This document shows, one piece after another, positions 25,258-34,179 of a stretch of DNA of 45,069 nt. Within the stretch, counting starts at the first letter, position 1, and each line of letters starts with the position of its first letter. The notes beneath the pieces are model-generated. The model worked only from the letters and a program-made list of their open reading frames with translations. It had not been told where the DNA came from and ran no database searches. Source of the stretch: Defluviitalea phaphyphila (lineage in GTDB: Bacteria > Bacillota > Clostridia > Lachnospirales > Defluviitaleaceae); assembly GCF_001466305.1 (NCBI RefSeq), contig NZ_JWID01000013.1, positions 1-45,069 on the forward strand, written 5' to 3'. The position numbers and the translations under genes were made by a program.

Positions 25258-25730
25258 GCACTTTTGCCCCCATTGTTATCTTCCATTGACTTAAGATGGT
25301 ATCTAGCATAAGTTAATATCCTTTCTAAAACGCTTCTGAAAAAAAGAAGTTCATCTAAATTTTTAGGAAGTTCCTCAAAAAATTTTTCTATATTTTTATT
25401 TAGTCCGTCTTTTGATAATCCCATTGCATTTATTAAATCTTTACCATCTTCGGATTTTATAATTTTTTCAATAAATATTTTCTCAACGTAATTTATTTCA
25501 TTTTTCTCATTTTTTGTATTTTTTTGTTTTTGTTTATTATCTTTATTATTTTCATTTTTCTTATTTTTACTTTTCCTAGACCTGCAATAAACAAAATATG
25601 CATAAACTCCATCATTGATTAAAATACCTAATAATTTTTCTAATTCATTCTGCACTCCTTTAGCGTTTGCTTCTTTAGCTATATCATAGGAAATTTTATT
25701 TATTAGCACATCAAGATTATTTTCAGCCAT
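25254..25730 (-). CDS. Type III CRISPR small subunit, Cmr5/Cas11-like
   Basis: This is a 158-residue, mostly helical protein. The first helix pair (LEKLLGILINDGVYAYFVYC) and the C-terminal helix (ERILTYARYHLKSMED) resemble Cmr5. In between lies a Lys/Asn-rich low-complexity stretch (about residues 50-78) without obvious structure. Cas11 subunits stack along the crRNA-target duplex inside the effector. It overlaps the Cmr4-like gene by eight bases at its start and the Cmr3-like gene by four at its end. Assigned mainly from size, helical character and position between cmr4- and cmr3-like genes. Confidence 0.75.
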   Translation of the reverse strand: MAENNLDVLINKISYDIAKEANAKGVQNELEKLLGILINDGVYAYFVYCRSRKSKNKKNENNKDNKQKQKNTKNEKNEINYVEKIFIEKIIKSEDGKDLINAMGLSKDGLNKNIEKFFEELPKNLDELLFFRSVLERILTYARYHLKSMEDNNGGKSA

Positions 25731-27090
25731 TATTTTGTGCCCCCTCTATATCACTGTTATCTTTATCATCTAAAACAACCTTCATCCTTCCAAATCCTCT
25801 TGTTGTAAGTCCTCCTATTCCTAAAGTTTCAAAATAAAATTTACTACTTAAAAGCATATTTTTTATATCTCCAATAGTAGGTAATATACCTTTGTCAAAA
25901 ATACTCTTATCAAAAATTCTTATATTTCCATAGAAAATTGTTCCTCTTGGGATTGCTTCTGAAGTAAATAGTCCCCCATCCTTTGCTGTACCTGTTATTG
26001 GGTCAATGGATACAGATGTTCTTACTTCTAAATTAGCATTTACAACCTGATTAAATATTTTATCTGGAACTAGAACTATATCTTCAGCCTTAATATTTAA
26101 TTCATTTTTTTTCTTATCATTACTATTTAATTCATCAGTATTTAATTTATCATTATTTGTACTGTCCTCATTAATTTTGAATTCATAATCCTTTAGTTTA
26201 TAATAAACCTTGTTTACATCTTCTGATTTTTTAACTTTTATATTTAACCAGCCAAGATTGATATACTCATTGCCTTCTTTATCATACTCATATGCATATT
26301 CTATTTCATCATCTTTTACTTCATTACCTGTTAAATGTTTTATCTTTTCTTTTGTAGTAATAAATTTTGTACCTAAACGTGTATAAACAGGAAATAAAAT
26401 AATCTCTAAATCAGAAAAGAATAATATTCCCTGCCATGAATTACTGTTTTTAGAATATCCAAAGGATTTACATACAATACATCTTCCACAATGTCCTTCT
26501 ATAAAATCTTTCTCTATATCGTCTTCTTTTATTTCTTCCTGTGGTAATTCATCTTGTCCAGCACAATAAATTGTGGAATAAATGCTGTGCTTTATTATTT
26601 CCATATTTTCATATATTTTATCTAAGAACTGTTTTATTTCTTTATCTTGTTCCGTTTCTCTATCTTTATACTCTTCAAAACATTCCCAAAAATCTTTCCA
26701 TTTCTTTTTACCTATATCCCAAAATATATGTCTAAATTTTAAAATAAATTGTCTAAAATTAGCTTTTTTAAGATCTTCTTTTTGCTTTTCTTCATCTTCA
26801 ATATGATAGCCTTTACCTTTCAAATAATCTATATAGGATTTTATGAAATCCTCTTTCCTTTTAAACTTTGACCAAGTATAATCTAAATCTTTCCATTTAC
26901 CTTGAAAATAAAGGGCACTATAAAATCTCCAAGTACCTGCAAGGGATGATCCAGGAATTTTTGGCACCCTATTTAGCGGGTCCCTCACTATAGTATTATC
27001 TACCCGTCCAATAGTATATCCTCCTGTACCTATATATATAGGATCTGTAGCTTTACTAAATATTTTAATTTCTTCAATCATGTTAGACAT
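25723..27090 (-). CDS. cmr4: Type III CRISPR backbone RAMP, Cmr4/Cas7-like
   Basis: This 455-residue protein is longer than typical Cmr4 (about 300). The N-terminus reads YIGTGGYTIGRVDNTIVRD followed by PKIPGSSLAGTWRFY, the Cmr4/Csm3 pattern. Asp31 in GRVDNTIVRD lines up with the catalytic target-RNA-cleaving Asp26 of Pyrococcus Cmr4. A cysteine motif CGRCIVCKSFG near 205 probably binds zinc. Near the C-terminus GIGGLTTRGFGRMKVV is the glycine-rich RAMP loop. Two charged insertions (about 65-180 and 290-330) explain the extra length. It starts two bases after the cas10 stop. As backbone it would slice target RNA at 6-base intervals, if active. Confidence 0.9.
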   Translation of the reverse strand: MSNMIEEIKIFSKATDPIYIGTGGYTIGRVDNTIVRDPLNRVPKIPGSSLAGTWRFYSALYFQGKWKDLDYTWSKFKRKEDFIKSYIDYLKGKGYHIEDEEKQKEDLKKANFRQFILKFRHIFWDIGKKKWKDFWECFEEYKDRETEQDKEIKQFLDKIYENMEIIKHSIYSTIYCAGQDELPQEEIKEDDIEKDFIEGHCGRCIVCKSFGYSKNSNSWQGILFFSDLEIILFPVYTRLGTKFITTKEKIKHLTGNEVKDDEIEYAYEYDKEGNEYINLGWLNIKVKKSEDVNKVYYKLKDYEFKINEDSTNNDKLNTDELNSNDKKKNELNIKAEDIVLVPDKIFNQVVNANLEVRTSVSIDPITGTAKDGGLFTSEAIPRGTIFYGNIRIFDKSIFDKGILPTIGDIKNMLLSSKFYFETLGIGGLTTRGFGRMKVVLDDKDNSDIEGAQNNG

Positions 27091-27092
27091 TT

Positions 27093-30000
27093 TTAAACCT
27101 CCCTCAAAGCTTTATGCCAGAATTCATACATATCTAAAAACATCAATATACTTTTTATAAATTTTTCATTTTCTAAATTTAAAATATTATCTATGAAATT
27201 TGCTTCTGTATTATCATCTTGGTTAATACCAAAAATTTTATATAGTTTTGAAACAATATCCTCGTTATTTTTCAATTCAAGAGTGTTATAGAATAAAACA
27301 GCACAGAATTTTTTAAACTCATCATAGTTTTTACCTTCTATTACCTGCCAATCATACATTTTGGAATATAAAAGACTTATAAGATTATTTAATTTTGTTT
27401 TGAAATTATCATGAAAAATCTCTTTAAATGCTTCAAACTTTTCCCATTCTTCCCAAGTATACGGTCTATTATTTTTTAATTTTAAATATCTTTTATATGT
27501 TTCTTTATCATAATAGATATCATTTACCCTAGTATTAGTATCTATGAATTCAAAATCTACTGTATTCGGATAAATAGTGTATTTTACATCTTTAGTAGTA
27601 TTAGAATCTAATGGAATAGAGAATTTTTCTTCATTATTTAAAAAGAAAAATTCAAAACCTTCATCATCACTAGTTTTATAAAGAGAATAAAACTGACATA
27701 TCCCATCCTTTGTTTTACTAGAAATTTTACATTTACAAGGCAACTTTTTCATTTCATTTTTATCTAAAATCAAAGCCGTTTTTTCTATATCTTCCGGTCT
27801 TTCTAATTGTCTTTCCATTTTTCTTAAAGCTTTTATACCTATGTATAGAGGCATTTTATAATCTTGAACAACAACACCTATATGTAAAGGCAGCTTCCCA
27901 TATACCAATTTAAAGTGCTTCATATATATTTCCTGCACTTTTGTAATAAAATCCTGTGTTTTATCAGCAGGAATTATAAGCTGGGTTGATATAGGACTTG
28001 GAGATGTTATGGTAAATACAGGTTTGTATTTACATATTTCAACTAAATTATCTTTGTTTAATGTAATTTTTGTCTTATCATCATTAACTTTTTCTATTGT
28101 TATTAGTTTTAAATAATTCTTTAATTCGTCGACATCTTGATTATTATTTATAATTTCTTTTGCACTATCATCTCTAAAGATAAATTTTTTAGCTTTTGAA
28201 AGAGAAGTTATAAGTAGAATATTCCCACTTTTATAATAAAAATCTAATTCTTTGTATTTATATAGTCCTTCTGGATAACTTTGGTCTACTCTAAAAATAA
28301 GTCTGTAAGTTCTATACTTTTCATTATCTAAATCTAAAAGTTTGTATGCATTTTGGTTTACTTCTTCCATAAAGTTTTGAGTACTATCCCATATACGTTT
28401 AAGCCTTGCTGGTGAAGGAGATTTAGTTATGAGGAGCTGAAAAAGTAGTTTAGAAAACAACTCTATATGTTCATCAGTCATCTGATCAAATTTAATTTCT
28501 CCAGTACTAACATTAATAATTTCTTTTTCTGAATTAAATAAACTTATCCATCCTTTATCTGCAGCTGGATTAATAAAAATCTGTTTAAAAAGATCTTTTA
28601 GTGTTTCATTATGCCTACAACATCCATCAAATGCATCATATGCAATTCCAATTATATTTTTAGGACTATTTTTACCTACAATATATCCAAGTAACCAATT
28701 TTTACATAATTGTAGCTTATCTATACGATGCATTTTTTCTTCTATATAATCTAAAGCCACATATAAATTATTTAAATCATCATTTTGAGGAATTTTCCCT
28801 TCTAAATTGGATAAATTATCTCTGATATCATCTATATGCTTTTTAATTTTATCAGATACATTCTGTCTATAAATATATTCTTTTATGTCTTCACATAATT
28901 TGTCCATCGTATATCTGATATTTTTAAATTTTTCAAGTTCGTTATTTAAATTTCTTAATTTACTATAGCATATATTTGTCTCTTTTATATTAAATTTGTT
29001 GAACTTATCTCTTTGCTCTTTTATCAAATTAATGATTTCTTCACTAAAAATAATCCGATTGCAAAACATATTTTCTATAAAATATTTTATATATTGATAT
29101 CCATCAACTTGAACATTTTCATGCATTTTTAAACTACTCATCATTTCCCCATTAAGCCACAAATCTAAATCAAACTTGAAGGTTATAAGGGCAATTTTAC
29201 CATTATCACTTTGCAATTCACCTGTCCATATGGTTTCTTCCTCTAAATTATCAAACCAGTTTTTAACTCTTGACTGTCTTCTCTTATTGCAAATATCACA
29301 TACATGGTAATCTCCATCAAAAGTTTCTGCAGTCCTTACACCACAAATCTGACATATATTATTACTAGCTTTTTTTACTTCGGGAAAACTGTATATCTTT
29401 TTATTTAAAAAATTATCTCTTGAATTTTCAAGTAATTTTGAAAGAGTTAAAAGACCTCTACTTTCTTCGGTACATAAAATATAGGGAAATACTTCTGAAT
29501 CACTTTCTTCTTTAAAAATCTCATATATTTCTTTTTCTAATAAAGATAAGTCACTATGTATATTATAAAAATTAGATGAACTATTGGTTTCTATTTTTTC
29601 TCCCTTAATATTTTCTGGAGCAAGAAAATAAATGCCTGTTTCATCTCTATATATCTCATTACCAAAGGCATATTTTATTTCTATTAAATTTTTAACATTA
29701 TTATCAATTTTTTTTATAATTTCTTTGTAACCTTGTATATAACTACATTTTAGTGCTTTCTCATAAAGGGATTTTTTATCATATTGAACTCCAAGTATAC
29801 ACCATTTTATATCCTGTGGATTTTCTTGATATGTATTATATTTATTATTATCTAATACTATTGCTGCTAAAGCACTTTTAAACATAGTAGCAGTCATATA
29901 TGCCTGATCCCAAAGACTGACATCATTTATAGGATATCGGTCATCACTTAAAAGATGGCTATACCACTGCTTTATATTTTCAAATATATATTTTCTTATT

Positions 30001-30611
30001 TTTCCCCAACATGGATCTGTAAAATAATTATTTTTATCTAAAAAGTAAAAAAGATTTTCAAAAAAATTTTTTCTCTTTTCATCTAAATACATAGAATTAA
30101 TTTCCTCTTTAAAACTTCCAAAGGCATTAGAAAGCCATAATATATTAAGCTTTTGTCCTGCATTAGGACTTCCTTTGTCAATACCAGAATTTATATTCTC
30201 ACACCCTCTAGCAAAAACCTTTTCTACAAATTTTTTATTGCTCACATTACCTTTCATTATTTCAATAAATTCAATTTTACTTTCTGTAATATTAATCTCT
30301 GTATTTAAAATATTAATCTTTGTATTTAAAATAAATTTAAGTAATTCGTCACTACTATCTTCAGATGAACTACTTTTTTTTATTCTCATATCAAATTCAT
30401 AAATTTTTTTATTATAGTATTCATCATATTTGCTAAATTTTTCATATCCAAATCTATTTTTAAATTGAGTTTCATCTATATCAGGTTTAACCTTACCCTT
30501 CCAACCACCAAAACCAACATGAGTTTTTCCTAAATTAAATAAGAGAGCCGCTGTTTCAGCTTTTAAAATTTCTGTACTGTTATCTTTTAACTCATATATT
30601 TTATTAGCCAT
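27093..30611 (-). CDS. csx11: Cas10 of the Csx11 / type III-C kind, with both active sites lost
   Basis: This is the large subunit, 1172 residues. The usual N-terminal LLHDIGK reads ALLFNLGK (F25-N26), removing the HD pair. A second HD-domain motif, usually LWDHS, reads LWDQA (D235-Q236). A zinc knuckle has C420, C423, C438 and C441. A coiled-coil stretch lies at about 535-640. SPSPARLKRIWDSTQNF (731-747) and KLPLHIGVVVQDYKMPLYIG (906-925) are typical of Csx11. Where active Cas10 has GGDD before LLALLP, this has ITSPSPISTQLIIPAD (868-883). So neither DNA cleavage by HD nor cyclic oligoadenylate synthesis is expected. RBS GGGGAGGTAGTAG precedes the ATG. Family call rests on recalled motifs and gene order. 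Confidence 0.88.
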   Translation of the reverse strand: MANKIYELKDNSTEILKAETAALLFNLGKTHVGFGGWKGKVKPDIDETQFKNRFGYEKFSKYDEYYNKKIYEFDMRIKKSSSSEDSSDELLKFILNTKINILNTEINITESKIEFIEIMKGNVSNKKFVEKVFARGCENINSGIDKGSPNAGQKLNILWLSNAFGSFKEEINSMYLDEKRKNFFENLFYFLDKNNYFTDPCWGKIRKYIFENIKQWYSHLLSDDRYPINDVSLWDQAYMTATMFKSALAAIVLDNNKYNTYQENPQDIKWCILGVQYDKKSLYEKALKCSYIQGYKEIIKKIDNNVKNLIEIKYAFGNEIYRDETGIYFLAPENIKGEKIETNSSSNFYNIHSDLSLLEKEIYEIFKEESDSEVFPYILCTEESRGLLTLSKLLENSRDNFLNKKIYSFPEVKKASNNICQICGVRTAETFDGDYHVCDICNKRRQSRVKNWFDNLEEETIWTGELQSDNGKIALITFKFDLDLWLNGEMMSSLKMHENVQVDGYQYIKYFIENMFCNRIIFSEEIINLIKEQRDKFNKFNIKETNICYSKLRNLNNELEKFKNIRYTMDKLCEDIKEYIYRQNVSDKIKKHIDDIRDNLSNLEGKIPQNDDLNNLYVALDYIEEKMHRIDKLQLCKNWLLGYIVGKNSPKNIIGIAYDAFDGCCRHNETLKDLFKQIFINPAADKGWISLFNSEKEIINVSTGEIKFDQMTDEHIELFSKLLFQLLITKSPSPARLKRIWDSTQNFMEEVNQNAYKLLDLDNEKYRTYRLIFRVDQSYPEGLYKYKELDFYYKSGNILLITSLSKAKKFIFRDDSAKEIINNNQDVDELKNYLKLITIEKVNDDKTKITLNKDNLVEICKYKPVFTITSPSPISTQLIIPADKTQDFITKVQEIYMKHFKLVYGKLPLHIGVVVQDYKMPLYIGIKALRKMERQLERPEDIEKTALILDKNEMKKLPCKCKISSKTKDGICQFYSLYKTSDDEGFEFFFLNNEEKFSIPLDSNTTKDVKYTIYPNTVDFEFIDTNTRVNDIYYDKETYKRYLKLKNNRPYTWEEWEKFEAFKEIFHDNFKTKLNNLISLLYSKMYDWQVIEGKNYDEFKKFCAVLFYNTLELKNNEDIVSKLYKIFGINQDDNTEANFIDNILNLENEKFIKSILMFLDMYEFWHKALREV

Positions 30612-30635
30612 CTACTACCTCCCCTTTTGCCTTAT

Positions 30636-31844
30636 TTATTCAATTGTCCATCCTTCATATTCCTTTAACTCATCTTGATTTCGTTTTATTATAGTTTTAT
30701 CTTTCATCTCAAACTGACCCCATCCATATTTTCTTTTTGCTCCAATCCCTTCTTCTTGAAGTTTTTCAAGAGATTTTATTATAAAATCTAAATCTTCTTC
30801 TGCCTCTTTTCTCATCTCTTCTTTATTTTTGCTAAATATAATATCAAAAGGTGTGTAGACTAATATAAGATTTGCCTTTTCTCCTTTAGGTACTACCTCA
30901 AAATATATTGGGGCTTCTCCTGCTCTTTTTTCCCTTGAATGTCTATTTATAATCTCTATGTTAATTTTGTTAAAATACATGGGATAAAAAGTAAGCCTAC
31001 CTTTTTGAATTTTAAACTCTTCTTTATCTTTTATATTTTGATTTATCCAATCTATTATTTCATTTACAATATTTTCGTGATTTTTTGAAGCCAATATGCT
31101 ATCAATTGTTTTTTTAGTAATCTTTCCACCAAAATTTAGCAAAATAAAATTAATAAATTGGGCTGCTATTTCTTTTTTTGTTTTATCCGTCAGACTACCT
31201 AAATTCTCACTATTGAATAATTTTTTTAATAGTTCATTTAATGTTTTTATTTCATCATTCCCACTGCCAAAAATTCTTAAATATTTTATTAATTCACTGA
31301 TTAAATTATTTTTATCTTGATTAATTGATTCATATATTACTTCAGCTGCACATACTGAAAGTTTCCCTTTTATTCCACTACCTCTTGCCATGGGAGTTTT
31401 GGTAGCTTTATCTTTTAAAATAGGATTGTTTATATAATAATATTCTTCATCATCACGGGAAAAATAGGGCTGTTTAAGTGTAATGTTTGTAAAAATTGCT
31501 AATGTATATGGTATAGAAGGTTCAACAATATTGCTCTTTAAATACTCGATATCAAGTTTTTCTATATTTTCATTTTCCCAATTTTTTTGATTAAATAATA
31601 TTATATATTCTTTTAATATTTCTCTTACTTTTTTTTGAAATTTTTTTTCTTCTTCTTTATCTTCTGGATTTAATATTTCGCTTTTTATAACAAATAACAT
31701 CTTAGATAGACCATAACATTTTAATTTATCGTAATAATTAGATATATAATTAAATATATCCTCTTTTTTATTTTCTTTGTTTTTTAAATTTTCTTCCAAT
31801 TTTTTTTTAACAATCAAAAATTCATCATATACGTAATCTTTCAC
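30636..31844 (-). CDS. Type III CRISPR RAMP protein, Cmr6/Cas7-like
   Basis: Lysine-rich RAMP of about 403 residues. The central motif NITLKQPYFSRDDEEYYYIN followed by NPILKDKATKTPMARGSGIKG matches RAMPs seen in Csx11-containing loci, and GIGAKRKYGWGQFEM near the C-terminus is the glycine-rich RAMP loop. I favour the GTG at 31844 (reading KDYVYDEF) because AGGTGGTGG lies just upstream; longer starts at 31919 or 31880 would overlap the Cmr1-like gene. It sits between the cmr1-like and cas10 genes, the order expected for III-C-type operons as I recall them. Cmr6 forms the 3' end of the backbone in Cmr complexes. Confidence 0.8.
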   Translation of the reverse strand: MKDYVYDEFLIVKKKLEENLKNKENKKEDIFNYISNYYDKLKCYGLSKMLFVIKSEILNPEDKEEEKKFQKKVREILKEYIILFNQKNWENENIEKLDIEYLKSNIVEPSIPYTLAIFTNITLKQPYFSRDDEEYYYINNPILKDKATKTPMARGSGIKGKLSVCAAEVIYESINQDKNNLISELIKYLRIFGSGNDEIKTLNELLKKLFNSENLGSLTDKTKKEIAAQFINFILLNFGGKITKKTIDSILASKNHENIVNEIIDWINQNIKDKEEFKIQKGRLTFYPMYFNKINIEIINRHSREKRAGEAPIYFEVVPKGEKANLILVYTPFDIIFSKNKEEMRKEAEEDLDFIIKSLEKLQEEGIGAKRKYGWGQFEMKDKTIIKRNQDELKEYEGWTIE

Positions 31845-31863
31845 CTTTATTTCCACCACCTTT

Positions 31864-32910
31864 TTAATAATATAAGCCATCGAGAAGTAAAAATCCTGTT
31901 TTAAAATTGCCACTATCATCTTTTCCTACATACGGCAATACCTTTGAACCTTGAGTCCCTTCCTTTGTTGTACCAAAAACTTTATGCCTTAGATATCCTT
32001 TTATTACATTCCTATATTCTGTTTTTTCTTTTAAAACATCCGTTATATAACTTTTATATGTGCTTTCTACATATTTTTTTATCGCTTTATTACTTTTTTT
32101 ATTTTTAAAAGGTTCAAATTCTTCATTAGTTTCTGCTAATACTACTAATTGCCCTTTATTATCATTTATTCTATATTTTATATTTTCAAAGTGCTTTTTT
32201 ATATCATACTCTTTTTTATTTTTTATGGTAATGGATTTAGTAAACTTAGCATATTTTTTTAAATTTACTTCCTGTTTTATAGATTCATCAATAACCTCTA
32301 ATACTTCCACTCTACCAAAACCAAGATTCCATTTACCACCTAAATAACCTACTTCATTTATAAAATACAGAAGTGGATAGAAATAATCTTCTAAAAGAAG
32401 TTCATTTACTTTAAACTTCACAGAAAGTTTTCCTATATAAAGTTTAGAAGGAAGAAACCAACATTTAGCTTTTTTATTATTTTTTTTAATTTCTATTTTA
32501 ATTTTTTTTATTTCTGAAATATTATTTTTTATATCTGTAATTTTTTCTATAGTTATATTCCCTTTAAAATTCTCACAACCAAATAAAAGATCGGACCATT
32601 TTTTTATTTTAAAAGTTTTTTTGTATTCCTCTAAAATCATTTCATCCCAAGAAGAATCTTTAGGATTTTCAAATAATTTCTTTAATATAATTTCATTAAT
32701 CTTTGGTTTAGAATCTTCTTTATTAGTATTTTTTGTTGATTCATCTATTTGATCCATCGTAATTTTTTTATCATTTAACACATTTACAACATCTAACCAA
32801 AAACGCATACATCCTAAAATTGCAGACGGTCTTATTTCTGTGAAATCTTGTATTGCGTTTCCAAAATAAATAGGAGTTAAGGTGTTAAATTTAACTTTTA
32901 TAGTTTTCAT
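31864..32910 (-). CDS. cmr1: Type III CRISPR RAMP protein, Cmr1/Cas7-like
   Basis: First gene of the effector operon, 348 residues. It begins with the Cmr1 pattern KVKFNTLTPIYFGNA and EIRPSAILGCMRFWLDVV. The glycine-rich GYLGGKWNLGFGRVEVLEV lies near residue 200. Cmr1 binds the 3' end of the crRNA-target duplex. The ATG at 32910 follows GGGGTGTCT; the frame could open six bases earlier at GTG within that site. The ~200 bases upstream to array 2 contain the array terminator and extremely A+T-rich sequence, and a promoter for the operon is probably there but I cannot define it. Confidence 0.87.
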   Translation of the reverse strand: MKTIKVKFNTLTPIYFGNAIQDFTEIRPSAILGCMRFWLDVVNVLNDKKITMDQIDESTKNTNKEDSKPKINEIILKKLFENPKDSSWDEMILEEYKKTFKIKKWSDLLFGCENFKGNITIEKITDIKNNISEIKKIKIEIKKNNKKAKCWFLPSKLYIGKLSVKFKVNELLLEDYFYPLLYFINEVGYLGGKWNLGFGRVEVLEVIDESIKQEVNLKKYAKFTKSITIKNKKEYDIKKHFENIKYRINDNKGQLVVLAETNEEFEPFKNKKSNKAIKKYVESTYKSYITDVLKEKTEYRNVIKGYLRHKVFGTTKEGTQGSKVLPYVGKDDSGNFKTGFLLLDGLYY

Positions 32911-33085
32911 AGACACCCCTTCAATTCAATAATGATATTTTATTACCACTATAAATAGACAAATTTATATCATAAATATAAATAATTTGCTTTTATTTTA
33001 TCATATTTAACAAGAAAATCAATATTTCTCCTTTTTATTTTAAATAAATTTCGAATTTATCTACAATTCTCAAAATAATTAAAAC

Positions 33086-33116
33086 ATAAAAAAAGAACTA
33101 CTTTTCGCAGTTCCTT
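33086..33116 (-). terminator. Terminator beyond CRISPR array 2
   Basis: On the minus strand AAGGAACT (plus 33108-33115) can pair with AGTTCTTT (plus 33092-33099, one G-U pair), followed by a T-run (plus 33088-33094). It begins one base past the last array repeat, so it would end the pre-crRNA before the effector operon. Confidence 0.6.
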
Positions 33117-33412
33117 ATTTCAATCCTTATAGGTAGTTTCTAAACAGCATTGGAAGTTTCAATGTGAAAATATAGAATATATGTTTCAATTCCTTATAGG
33201 TAGTTTCTAAACAAGTACTTGAAACTTATTATGGTAATTTAGAAGTTTAGTTTCAATTCCTTATAGGTAGTTTCTAAACAAAATATAATTAAAAATTTAT
33301 TGATATTTATATAAATTGTTTCAATTCCTTATAGGTAGTTTCTAAACTGGTATTACAAAATGGGGTTTAGACTCCAATGAATGTTTCAATTCCTTATAGG
33401 TAGTTTCTAAAC
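33117..33412 (-). CRISPR. CRISPR array 2: five repeats, four spacers
   Basis: Repeats start GTTTCAATTCCT and end TAGTTTCTAAAC on the plus strand, at 33383-33412, 33318-33347, 33250-33279, 33183-33212 and 33117-33145. The last is shortened by one T and has lost its first G. Spacers are 35, 38, 37 and 37 bases. The repeat differs from array 1 at one position near the end (TCTAAAC versus TCCAAAC). The leader is on the right, so it is transcribed leftward toward the effector operon. Repeat 3' ends carry ATTGAAAC as crRNA tag. I found no match between spacers and other parts of this window by eye. Confidence 0.96.
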
Positions 33413-33581
33413 CCATTGGGTTGCTGTGTTTATCGCTATTTTATATTTTCTACGTCTTTTAAAAAAATCCTTCTTTTTTTATATATTTTTTTATAAAATG
33501 CTTATTTTTCGGGGTTTGTAGGCTAAATTGAATTCCGTCGACCCCCCGGGATTTTTGCACTACTGGAGGTCGACGGATTTT
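33413..33581 (-). promoter_or_regulatory. CRISPR leader of array 2 with terminal hairpin
   Basis: Full-length leader. Near the repeats CCATTGGGTTGCTGTGTTTA, then a minus-strand TATAAAAT (plus 33438-33445), then long T-rich tracts, TTTGTAGGCTAAATTGAATT and the hairpin 33537-33574. On minus-strand RNA the hairpin stem is 12 bp including CCGTCGACC/GGTCGACGG and one G-U pair. A plus-strand T-run follows. It ends about 50 bases from the stop codon of the gene at 33629. Confidence 0.88.
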
Positions 33582-33628
33582 TTAGTTTTATTAATTTATG
33601 AATTTGAAAATTTAATATCCTATTTAAA

Positions 33629-34174
33629 TTAATTATCTTTGCTTATTCTCATTATTGGGTCTTGGTCGTGAAAAGCAATGCATATAGGTATTTTAACTGT
33701 ATTAGCTATCTCTGATACTACTTTTGCAAAAACACAAACAGTTCTTGCAACTAAATATAAAGTACTTCCAATAGCCTTATCAGTTGAATCAAATCCATTT
33801 TCTAAATAAATATCTCCATAACTTTTTAAATCTGGGCCATCAATTACTTCGTTCCAATCACATGCCCAGTCATCGTCTTCTTCTTCTAATGAATTATACT
33901 CTTCACATATAAAAAATCCACTGTTCCATTCATTATCTAGATCATATTCATAATAGATAGCCTTTGCCGAATTTTGATTAGCTATATCTATGGATTGTAT
34001 CAATCCTTCTTTAAGTCCTTGCTCAAAAGCTTCTAAATTTACACTTCTAATTTTTTCTACCTGCTCTTTTCCTGCTAATTTTAAACATAATGAAGAATAT
34101 TTTTCTTCTATTTTTTCTAAATCTCCTTCAAATAATTCATTTTGCATTTCTTCTAAGTATTGAAATATTTCCAT
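33629..34174 (-). CDS. Acidic protein of unknown function directly behind a CRISPR leader
   Basis: I do not recognise this protein of 181 residues. It starts MEIFQYLEEMQNELFEGDLE at the ATG at 34174, preceded by AAGAAAGGATGG; the frame is open further upstream into leader sequence, but that part is not protein-like. It is acidic (EYNSLEEEDDDWACDWNEV) with a more hydrophobic C-terminal helix (STLYLVARTVCVFAKVVSEI) and no signal peptide. It lies between two CRISPR leaders, both pointing leftward like the gene. The ribosome binding site lies in a decayed repeat, and the upstream leader is the nearest promoter. A defence, anti-defence or cargo function would be guesswork. Confidence 0.75.
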   Translation of the reverse strand: MEIFQYLEEMQNELFEGDLEKIEEKYSSLCLKLAGKEQVEKIRSVNLEAFEQGLKEGLIQSIDIANQNSAKAIYYEYDLDNEWNSGFFICEEYNSLEEEDDDWACDWNEVIDGPDLKSYGDIYLENGFDSTDKAIGSTLYLVARTVCVFAKVVSEIANTVKIPICIAFHDQDPIMRISKDN

Positions 34175-34179
34175 TAAAC

